Under the pieces are notes generated by a model. The model saw only the letters and a program-made list of their open reading frames with translations. It had not been told where the DNA came from and did no database searches. 5,451 nucleotides of DNA from positions 1 through 5,451 of the forward strand of contig RFHN01000034.1 in NCBI GenBank assembly GCA_003695835.1, read 5' to 3'. The stretch comes from Armatimonadota bacterium (GTDB lineage Bacteria > Armatimonadota > Fimbriimonadia > Fimbriimonadales > ATM1). This document shows positions 1 to 5,083 of the stretch, in pieces; position 1 is the stretch's first letter; every line of letters starts with the position of its first letter. The position numbers were made by a program, and so were the translations under genes.

Positions 1-1
1 A

Positions 2-241
2 TACTTGGTTCAGTTCACGGAACCCGACGAAGCGGACGTCATCGTCGGCCACGTGCTTCGGGGAGAGCTTGGCGACGAAGTCGTGATTACGATTCTCGCC
101 GCCTGCATTGACAAGCCGGCACCGAAGGCAACTTTCGATTTCCCGGAATTGGATGAACCGCTCCCCCAGCCAGAGGAGGAAGCGGAATCCGTCATCGACA
201 TCCCCACGTTCCTCAGCAGAAAACGGCAGCAGGACGCCTAA
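2..241 (+). CDS. ftsZ: Cell division protein FtsZ, C-terminal end (5' truncated by window)
   Basis: FtsZ is the tubulin-like GTPase that forms the cytoplasmic Z-ring and recruits the division machinery. Only the last 79 residues are present. Residues 8-37 (from PDEADVIVG through LGDEVVITILAACID) match the final strands of the FtsZ C-terminal core, usually 'DPDANIIFG...LGDEVRVTVIATGF'. A Pro/Glu-rich linker of about 28 residues follows, then DIPTFLSRKRQ (residues 66-76). This is the conserved tail peptide (DIPxFLR-type) through which FtsZ binds FtsA, ZipA or SepF-like partners. The GTP-binding GGGTGTG motif lies upstream of the window, so the call rests on the tail and last strands. The core end is somewhat divergent (AACID instead of IATGF) and the linker is short. 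The reading frame is open to the window edge, so the TTG at 5 should not be taken as a start. It ends with TAA at 239-241. Confidence 0.9.
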   Translation, partial: YLVQFTEPDEADVIVGHVLRGELGDEVVITILAACIDKPAPKATFDFPELDEPLPQPEEEAESVIDIPTFLSRKRQQDA

Positions 242-257
242 GGTCCCAAGCCAGTCC

Positions 258-294
258 GATGGGGTCCGGCGGAAGTCGGGCCCCATTTCGCTTT
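258..294 (+). terminator. Probable Rho-independent terminator of ftsZ
   Basis: Bases 258-268 (GATGGGGTCCG) pair with 277-287 (CGGGCCCCATT). This gives an 11-pair, GC-rich stem with two G-T wobbles and an 8-base loop (269-276). The stem starts 16 bases after the ftsZ stop. The following tract (TTCGCTTT) is only moderately T-rich, so termination may be partial or may serve as an mRNA-stabilising hairpin. Confidence 0.55.
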
Positions 295-378
295 GGGAAG
301 TCTGGGCCTTTAGACCCGTAGCGTTCCGGGAGAGAGAACGCCACGAGGGAAAGTAAGGTAAGACGCATCGGGGCGCGA
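295..378 (+). other. Leader/intergenic region before the GYF-TM2 gene with two small hairpins
   Basis: This is the rest of the gap between ftsZ and the next gene. GTCT 300-303 pairs with AGAC 312-315 around an 8-base loop. GCGTTC 321-326 pairs perfectly with GAACGC 336-341 around a purine-rich loop (CGGGAGAGA). No convincing -35/-10 pair was found, and no known riboswitch consensus was recognised. The sequence just before the start codon at 379 is GGGGCGCGA, at best a weak ribosome binding site. Structure here may be chance in GC-rich DNA. Confidence 0.3.
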
Positions 379-888
379 ATGGAATCGAACGAATGGTATT
401 ACGTCGGTCAGTTGGGCCAGTTAGGCCCGCTCACGACCGAACAGATCAGAGAGCTGATAGACGGTGGGGTCATCACGCCCGAAACGTATGTCTGGCGCGC
501 CGGAATGTCGGACTGGACCGAGGCTGGCTACGTCCCCGAGCTTCAGGCTTTCTTCCGCCTCCACGCCACACCTCCGCCCTTTCAGCCGAAGCAGAAGGCG
601 CGCACCCGTTCTCGGCGACCCGTGCCGTTCGCTGAGCCTCAACCGCTCCTCGGGAGCGCCCACGGCGAGATCCCCAGTCCGAGAAGCAGGCCGCTTGCGG
701 GAATCCTCCAGCTCTTGCTTCCGGGGGTTGGGCGCCTGTACTTGGGTTATCTGGCCATCGGCGTCCTCCAGATCCTGACTACAATCTGTACCTGCGGAGT
801 CCTCTGGATCTGGTCGTTCATAGACGGGCTCTTGATCCTGCTCGGACACGTTCAGTACGACGGGTACGGCAGAGTTTTGACGGACTGA
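379..888 (+). CDS. GYF_2 domain-TM2 domain membrane protein
   Basis: A 169-residue protein with two recognisable parts. Residues 5-58 (from EWYYVGQLGQLGPLTTEQI through VWRAGMSDWTEAG) match the GYF_2 domain: the W-Y-Y opening, the GP turn, and the 'TYVWRAGMSDWTEA' stretch typical of the family. In eukaryotes GYF domains bind proline-rich peptides; the bacterial form is thought to be a protein-interaction module. Residues about 61-103 form a Pro/Arg/Lys-rich linker. Residues about 104-167 form a TM2 domain, with two hydrophobic segments (about 104-118 and 122-156) around the PGVGRLYLGY turn, then the D-G-x-G-R-x-L ending usual for the family. The product is probably an inner-membrane protein with GYF on the cytoplasmic side, but topology is inferred. 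The ATG at 379 puts the GYF domain almost at the N terminus. It lies 137 bases after ftsZ in the same direction, behind a probable terminator. The function is unknown. Confidence 0.85.
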   Translation: MESNEWYYVGQLGQLGPLTTEQIRELIDGGVITPETYVWRAGMSDWTEAGYVPELQAFFRLHATPPPFQPKQKARTRSRRPVPFAEPQPLLGSAHGEIPSPRSRPLAGILQLLLPGVGRLYLGYLAIGVLQILTTICTCGVLWIWSFIDGLLILLGHVQYDGYGRVLTD

Positions 889-905
889 AGCGTGTCGGGT
901 AAAAG
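877..905 (+). promoter_or_regulatory. Candidate sigma-70-type promoter for the DUF6786 lipoprotein gene
   Basis: TTGACG (877-882, five of six to TTGACA) is followed after exactly 17 bases by TAAAAG (900-905, four of six to TATAAT). The -35 box lies inside the last codons of the GYF-TM2 gene. Transcription would start near 912, just before the GGAGG at 913-917. This would make the lipoprotein gene the head of its own unit. The prediction is by eye, and the very short leader is a weakness. Confidence 0.35.
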
Positions 906-912
906 AGAGCGC

Positions 913-917
913 GGAGG
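913..917 (+). promoter_or_regulatory. Ribosome binding site GGAGG of the lipoprotein gene
   Basis: GGAGG lies six bases before the ATG at 924. It is the only strong Shine-Dalgarno sequence in the window and fixes this start, which also gives a proper lipoprotein signal peptide. Confidence 0.75.
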
Positions 918-923
918 CGGCGC

Positions 924-2171
924 ATGCGTTTCGAATGGATCGTATTTTCCTTTTCGCTCATTCTTCTTCTCATCGGTTGCGGAAACCAGAAGCAGTCCTC
1001 GAATGACGAGGGCAAGAAAACGATGACGTTCCAAGAAGATGTCGCGTTCTTGAAGAAACACGCCGACGCCGTCGTGCTGACGGACGGCTCAGGGCCCGCG
1101 ATTGTTGTCGTTCCCGCGTACCAAGGCCGGGTGATGACCAGCGCGTTTGACCAGAACGAACCGGGAATCGGCTGGATCAACTACGACCTGATCGCTTCGG
1201 GCAAGAAGAGACCACAGATCAACCCGTATGGGGGCGAGGAACGGCTTTGGTTAGGCCCGGAAGGCGGACCATACGCGCTGTTCTTCGATCAAGGGAAGCC
1301 GTTTACGCTGGAACATTGGCGCGTCCCGCCGCTTCTTGACACCGAGCCGTTCGATTTGGTTACTTGGACCGAGATCTCCGTTACCCTGACAAAGACCGCT
1401 TCACTGGTCAACTACGCTGGAACCGTCTTCGACTTTCGGATAGACCGCACGGTGCGTTTCCTCAGCCCTGGCACGATCGGCACGATCCTCGGCGTCCAGA
1501 TCCCGGATGGCGTCCGTGGAGTCGCCTACGAGACGGAGAACTCCATCACGAACCTCGGCCAAGAAGCCTGGACGAAGAAAGGCGGGCTTCTCTCGCTCTG
1601 GATTCTGGGAATGTACAAGGCGACGCCGACGACCACCGCCATCCTTCCCTTCCGCGAGGGACCCGAGGAGGAGCTGGGCCCGATCGTCAACGATGCGTAC
1701 TTCGGGAAAGTACCGGCAGATCGGCTCAAGATCCACGAGGGATTGATCCTCTTCAAGGCCGACGGCCAGTACAGAAGCAAGATCGGCGTTTCGCCCAGGC
1801 GAGCGATGCGCGCGCTCGGCAGCTACGACCCGGCCCGAAAGCTCTTGACCATCGTGACGATTGACGTACCGCGAGGGGACTATGTCAACTCGATGTGGGA
1901 GATGCAGGACGACCCGTACGCGGGCGACGTCGTGAACGCCTACAACGACGGTCCCCAGGGGGACGGCAAGCCGGGATTGGGCGCGTTCTTCGAGTTGGAG
2001 ACGTCGTCACCGGCGGCGGAGTTGGAACCGGGCCGGACGCTCACTCACTATCAGAGGACGTTCCACTTCACCGGAGAAGAGGCTGACCTGCAGAAGATCG
2101 CCGAGGCGATTCTGGGCGCCGATCTCCGCGCCGTTGCCAACGCGTTCGCGGGCACCTCGCAACCTCGGTAA
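924..2171 (+). CDS. DUF6786-like lipoprotein
   Basis: A 415-residue protein with an export signal at the N terminus: a basic start (MRFEW), a hydrophobic run (residues 6-17) and the lipobox L16-I17-G18-C19. It is therefore probably lipidated at Cys19; Gly at +2 does not suggest retention in the inner membrane. The body resembles DUF6786-family proteins from memory. Landmarks are the 'TFQEDVAFLKKHADAVVL' opening (35-52), QGRVMTSA (67-74), GWINYDLIASG (83-93), GGEERLWLGPEGGPYALFF (103-121), LDTEPFDLV (138-146), the ENSITNLG strand (205-212), and the NAYNDGP (338-344) and FFELETSSPA (355-364) blocks near the end. The pattern looks like a beta-sandwich of the galactose mutarotase type, which would suggest carbohydrate binding or processing, but this is inference and no catalytic residues are assigned. 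It is probably co-transcribed with the hydrolase that starts nine bases after its TAA stop. Confidence 0.75.
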   Translation: MRFEWIVFSFSLILLLIGCGNQKQSSNDEGKKTMTFQEDVAFLKKHADAVVLTDGSGPAIVVVPAYQGRVMTSAFDQNEPGIGWINYDLIASGKKRPQINPYGGEERLWLGPEGGPYALFFDQGKPFTLEHWRVPPLLDTEPFDLVTWTEISVTLTKTASLVNYAGTVFDFRIDRTVRFLSPGTIGTILGVQIPDGVRGVAYETENSITNLGQEAWTKKGGLLSLWILGMYKATPTTTAILPFREGPEEELGPIVNDAYFGKVPADRLKIHEGLILFKADGQYRSKIGVSPRRAMRALGSYDPARKLLTIVTIDVPRGDYVNSMWEMQDDPYAGDVVNAYNDGPQGDGKPGLGAFFELETSSPAAELEPGRTLTHYQRTFHFTGEEADLQKIAEAILGADLRAVANAFAGTSQPR

Positions 2172-2180
2172 ACTGACGGC
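2169..2180 (+). promoter_or_regulatory. TAnnnT box upstream of the hydrolase start (possible -10)
   Basis: TAAACT (2169-2174) ends six bases before the GTG at 2181, where a -10 element would sit if transcription began at the start codon. No Shine-Dalgarno sequence precedes this GTG. The box includes the TAA stop of the upstream gene, so it may be coincidental, and no good -35 was found. Translational re-initiation after the upstream stop is the alternative. Confidence 0.25.
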
Positions 2181-3791
2181 GTGTTCACTTTCTGTCTCGC
2201 CTATGTGACTCTTCAAGCCGCAGTCGCCGATCAGGGCACTTATATCACGTATCAAGCCGGCGCTCCGATCGCTCGGGAGGGATTCCGTGTGCTGGAGACC
2301 GGCAAGAGCAGCGCGATCGTGGTTCGCGGCGATTCACCGTCCGACGATCCCGCGAAGCTGCTTATGAAAGCGGAGATCCAGACGAAAGACGGCGCGCTCA
2401 CCCAAGCCACGCTGAACTTTGGTCAAGGACGCGTGCTCGAGATCGTCGTCGGCGATGGGCGAGTAACCACGAGCGACGGCAAGGAGATTCCCTTCGACAA
2501 GGATCGGCCGCTCTACCTCGCCGAGAACCTCATCTGGCACACCCTTCAGCACGTATTCCGATCCGTGGCGGAGCAGGAGACCGCATCGGCCCAACTGCTC
2601 GTACCGACGCAAGGTGTCGTGGTGGAGCTCAATCTCACAGAAAAGAACCAAAGGGACGATGGGTTGATCGAGTGGAAGGGATCGGTCCTCGGTCTCGAAG
2701 AGAGGTTCGTGGTAGACGCTTCCGGCCGCGTGCTGTACATGGCAGTGCCTGCGCAACGCGCCGAGATCGTGCGCGTCGGGTTCGAGCATTTGCGAGAAGG
2801 CGTCGAACCACCGGCTCCGATGGAGATCAAACCGAACGCGCGCCTCTATACCGAGCAGGAAGTCGAGGTGATGACGGCAACCAACGTGTATCTGAAGGGC
2901 ACTCTAACCGTCCCGAAGACGCCAGGGCGACATCCCGCCGTCTTGCTGATTTCCGGGTCCGGCCCGCAAGATCGCGACTGGAACGCTCCGCCTGCTTGGA
3001 ACGCCTCGCTCGGCGCCCAGATCGCAGACCGCCTCGCCGCCATCGGATGCGTCGTGCTGCGAATGGACGATCGAGGGGTCGGCGGCTCGACCGGCAAACT
3101 CCAGGACGCTTCCCTTTCGAATCTCGTATCCGACGCCAGCGTTTTGGCGGACTATCTCAAGGCCCGGCCGGAAGTGGATCCCTTCAAGGTGATTCTTCTC
3201 GGGCACAGCGAGGGCGGAGTCATCGCGCCGCTCGTGGCGAAGCAGGACCCCACTATTGCCGGGGTGATTCTTCTGGCAGCCACCAGCCGCCCGCTCGACG
3301 AGATCGTGATCGAGCAGTTGACCGCGCAGGAATCGGATACGAGGCTTCCCGAAGCCGCCCGGCAGCAGGCCGCTGCGATGATCCCCATGATGAAAGAAGC
3401 AATCCAAAAGGCGAAAGATGGCGAGAGAGGGATCGTCCACGGTCTCAATCTCACCTGGTTGCGCGAACACATCCGAAACAACCCGAGCGAGGTCATACGA
3501 CAAGTGCGCCAACCCATCCTGATCGTGCAAGGAACCGAAGACCTCAAGGTACTACCCCGCAACGCGCGGGAGCTGGCGGCGGCCGCCAAGGAAGCAGGCA
3601 ACCCGGATGTCACGCTCGTGATGATCGAAGGCGCCACCCACTTCTTCAATCAGTTTCCCATCAACAATCCAAAGGCCGACCCGTCGAATCCGGAAAAGCC
3701 CGATCCTCAGCTCTTTGAGGCGATCACCTCTTGGATCCGTGCGCACTTTCTGAACGACGGCTCCAAAGACGGAGCGCAGCCGGCGGCGTGA
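2181..3791 (+). CDS. Secreted alpha/beta hydrolase (esterase-like) with N-terminal beta-rich domain
   Basis: A 536-residue protein. Residues 1-16 (hydrophobic, ending AAVA before DQG) look like a signal peptide, although the usual basic residues before the hydrophobic core are missing. Residues about 17-215 are a beta-strand-rich region of unknown role that I cannot assign to a family. Residues about 225-525 form an alpha/beta hydrolase domain. It has the oxyanion-side motif LLISGSGPQDRD (255-266), LRMDDRGVGGSTG (293-305), the nucleophile elbow G-H-S-E-G-G with Ser343, the acid Asp454 in GTEDLKV, and the base His487 in GATHFFN. The complete triad indicates an active serine hydrolase, probably an esterase or peptidase-like enzyme of the COG1073/FrsA-type group; the substrate is unknown. 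An in-frame stop, the TAA of the upstream lipoprotein, lies three codons before GTG 2181, so this is the earliest possible start. The gene ends with a Ser/Lys/Ala-rich tail and overlaps the trpA start by four bases. Confidence 0.85.
   Translation: MFTFCLAYVTLQAAVADQGTYITYQAGAPIAREGFRVLETGKSSAIVVRGDSPSDDPAKLLMKAEIQTKDGALTQATLNFGQGRVLEIVVGDGRVTTSDGKEIPFDKDRPLYLAENLIWHTLQHVFRSVAEQETASAQLLVPTQGVVVELNLTEKNQRDDGLIEWKGSVLGLEERFVVDASGRVLYMAVPAQRAEIVRVGFEHLREGVEPPAPMEIKPNARLYTEQEVEVMTATNVYLKGTLTVPKTPGRHPAVLLISGSGPQDRDWNAPPAWNASLGAQIADRLAAIGCVVLRMDDRGVGGSTGKLQDASLSNLVSDASVLADYLKARPEVDPFKVILLGHSEGGVIAPLVAKQDPTIAGVILLAATSRPLDEIVIEQLTAQESDTRLPEAARQQAAAMIPMMKEAIQKAKDGERGIVHGLNLTWLREHIRNNPSEVIRQVRQPILIVQGTEDLKVLPRNARELAAAAKEAGNPDVTLVMIEGATHFFNQFPINNPKADPSNPEKPDPQLFEAITSWIRAHFLNDGSKDGAQPAA
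3760..3775 (+). promoter_or_regulatory. Small hairpin over the only SD-like sequence of trpA
   Basis: GCTCC (3760-3764) pairs with GGAGC (3771-3775) around AAAGAC. The GGAG at 3771-3774 is the only Shine-Dalgarno-like sequence before trpA and lies 13 bases from the GTG, farther than usual. Ribosomes finishing the hydrolase would open this stem, which fits coupled translation. With only five pairs this may be chance. Confidence 0.25.
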
Positions 3792-4576
3792 ACACTCTCG
3801 CGCAAACGTTCGAAACTCTTGCCGACAAGAACGAGCGTGCGCTCGTCTGCTTCGTGACAGCTGGAGACCCAGACCTGGATCAGTTGCCAGAGATTCTCCG
3901 AACGCTCGCGGAGGCAGGCTGCGACGTCATCGAGGTCGGAATCCCATTCAGCGATCCGATCGCCGATGGGCCGACGATCCAGGCAAGCAGCCAACGAGCG
4001 CTGGATCGGGGGGTTACGCCTCAGGCTGTGCTCGACACGTTGAGACCGATCGCGCAAGACCTGCCGCCGATCGTCCTGATGACGTACACGAATATCGCAA
4101 TGCGGCCGGGATTCGTCGAGTTCGCCAAACAGGCCCGTGAGGCGGGAGTAAGCGGAGTCATCCTCAGCGACATGATCCCGGAAGAGGCGGGAGAGTGGAT
4201 CCGCGCGGCACGAGACGAGGCGCTCGATACCATCTTCCTCGTGGCGCCGACGAGCACCGAGCGACGCGTTCAGCTGGCGAGCGAAGCGTCAACCGGATTT
4301 GTGTACTGCGTGTCCAGAACCGGCGTAACGGGCGCCGGGAACGAAGTACCCGCAGATGTCGTGCAAACCGTCGCGCGCGTCAAGACCTATTGCACGCTGC
4401 CGGTCTGCGTCGGGTTCGGAATCTCGACACCGGACCACGTTCGGATGGTTTCGAGCGTGGCGGAGGGCGCCGTCGTGGGTAGCGCCCTCGTAGACCTCTT
4501 GGCGGGAGGCTGGCCCGAGAACGCGAGTCGAGTGCGCGAATTCGTCAGCGCTCTGAAGCAAGCGACGCGTTCGTAA
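3788..4576 (+). CDS. trpA: Tryptophan synthase alpha subunit
   Basis: TrpA cleaves indole-3-glycerol phosphate to indole and glyceraldehyde 3-phosphate in the cytoplasm and passes indole to TrpB through the alpha-beta channel, the last step of tryptophan synthesis. The 262-residue length is normal. The start is the GTG at 3788, which gives MNTLAQTFETL...CFVTAGDPD; a TTG further upstream at 3731 would add 19 residues that do not resemble the family. Both catalytic acids are present at their classical numbers: Glu49 in VIEVGIPFSDP and Asp60 in PIADGPTIQ. Also seen are Tyr173, the loop SRTGVTGAG (176-184) and the phosphate-binding GFGIS (209-213) and GSA (231-233) motifs. The start overlaps the hydrolase stop (GTGA), suggesting translational coupling. 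No trpB lies on either side, which is unusual, and the 3' end overlaps a convergent acetyltransferase gene. Confidence 0.97.
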   Translation: MNTLAQTFETLADKNERALVCFVTAGDPDLDQLPEILRTLAEAGCDVIEVGIPFSDPIADGPTIQASSQRALDRGVTPQAVLDTLRPIAQDLPPIVLMTYTNIAMRPGFVEFAKQAREAGVSGVILSDMIPEEAGEWIRAARDEALDTIFLVAPTSTERRVQLASEASTGFVYCVSRTGVTGAGNEVPADVVQTVARVKTYCTLPVCVGFGISTPDHVRMVSSVAEGAVVGSALVDLLAGGWPENASRVREFVSALKQATRS

Positions 4577-5045
4577 GGTCTAAGACGAAGCCCCACTCTT
4601 CATAGAGATCGGCGTCTCGCACCCAACGGTCGCCGAAGAGCTTCGCGCCATAGGATGTGTAGAGCCGGTGCGCCTCCACGAGTTTCTTGTCCGACCAGAT
4701 GACCATCCTTTTGAATCCCCTTTCTTGCGCCGTTCGAACAATGTGCTCGAAGAGCCGCCTGCCCCAACCCTGTCCGCGCACCTCCTTCAAGAGATAGAGG
4801 CGCGCGAGTTCGCACTCCTCGTCGCTGTGCTTCTCGTATCCGCCCGTTCCGACAATCTTTCCCTCCTGTTCCAGAACCCAGAAGTCGCCTCCCACATCAA
4901 AGTAGTGCTGCTTGAGATCCGTTAGATCTCGGTTATAGTAGTCCGGATCCCACACGAAGCCGTACTCGTGCCAAACGGTCTCTACCACGCGCTGAACGCC
5001 CTCTTCGTCGCCACGCCTGGCTCGTCGAAGCACAATCTCGCACAC
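4545..5045 (-). CDS. GNAT-family N-acetyltransferase
   Basis: A 166-residue protein with the GCN5-related acetyltransferase fold, which transfers an acetyl group from acetyl-CoA to an amine. Residues 4-21 (IVLRRARRGDEEGVQRVV) are the usual first strand and helix. FWVLEQEGKIVGTGGY (55-70) gives the central strands. ELARLYLLKEVRGQGWGRRLF (79-99) is motif A, with the acetyl-CoA pyrophosphate loop R-G-Q-G-W-G at 90-95. AHRLYTSYGAKLF (125-137) is motif B. The substrate cannot be told from sequence. The start is taken as GTG at 5045; a second GTG four codons downstream is possible, and neither has a clear Shine-Dalgarno sequence. The 3' end overlaps the last 32 bases of trpA on the other strand. 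It is divergent from rmlD and separated from it by only 38 bases, so the two may share a control region. Confidence 0.9.
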   Translation of the reverse strand: MCEIVLRRARRGDEEGVQRVVETVWHEYGFVWDPDYYNRDLTDLKQHYFDVGGDFWVLEQEGKIVGTGGYEKHSDEECELARLYLLKEVRGQGWGRRLFEHIVRTAQERGFKRMVIWSDKKLVEAHRLYTSYGAKLFGDRWVRDADLYEEWGFVLDLTNASLASER

Positions 5046-5053
5046 GGCGGGGC

Positions 5054-5059
5054 ATTCTA
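5054..5059 (-). promoter_or_regulatory. TAGAAT: possible -10 of the acetyltransferase gene
   Basis: On the minus strand TAGAAT (five of six to TATAAT) ends eight bases before the GTG at 5045. Transcription would then begin at or next to the start codon. No Shine-Dalgarno sequence is present, which fits a leaderless mRNA. No clear -35 was seen. Confidence 0.35.
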
Positions 5060-5066
5060 CACAGGC

Positions 5067-5079
5067 AAAGGTAACCTTT
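5067..5079. repeat. 13-base palindrome AAAGGT-A-ACCTTT between divergent genes
   Basis: A perfect inverted repeat with six-base arms and one central base lies in the 38-base gap between the acetyltransferase and rmlD. It covers the TAACCT box (5072-5077), which ends six bases before the rmlD ATG. It could be an operator or only part of the rmlD leader; six-base arms are short enough to arise by chance. Confidence 0.35.
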
Positions 5080-5083
5080 CGCT

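Noticed and set aside
1336..1364. A perfect TTGACA with a weak downstream TTACTT/GTTACT box.
   Set aside because: It lies deep inside the lipoprotein gene with no gene start downstream, and the -10 is poor.
3188..3274. A 12-base direct repeat (GGTGATTCTTCT at 3188 and 3263).
   Set aside because: Both copies encode the VILL core of adjacent beta strands in the hydrolase, so codon reuse explains them.
2904..3530. A 208-codon minus-strand frame opposite the hydrolase.
   Set aside because: No recognisable motif and fully contained within a well-supported gene; it is a shadow of the hydrolase codon pattern.
2672..3718. A long open frame (348 codons) on the plus strand inside the hydrolase gene.
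   Set aside because: Its translation is extremely rich in Arg, Ser and Gly with no domain, typical of an alternate frame in GC-rich DNA. The frame used by the hydrolase carries a full catalytic triad.
3731..3787. An upstream in-frame TTG as the trpA start.
   Set aside because: It adds 19 residues absent from TrpA proteins. Starting at GTG 3788 puts the catalytic residues at 49 and 60, as in classical TrpA, and forms a normal stop-start overlap.
4578..4586. Small palindrome GTCTAAGAC just after the trpA stop, considered as a terminator.
   Set aside because: Only four pairs with no loop space and no T-tract, and it lies inside the acetyltransferase coding region.
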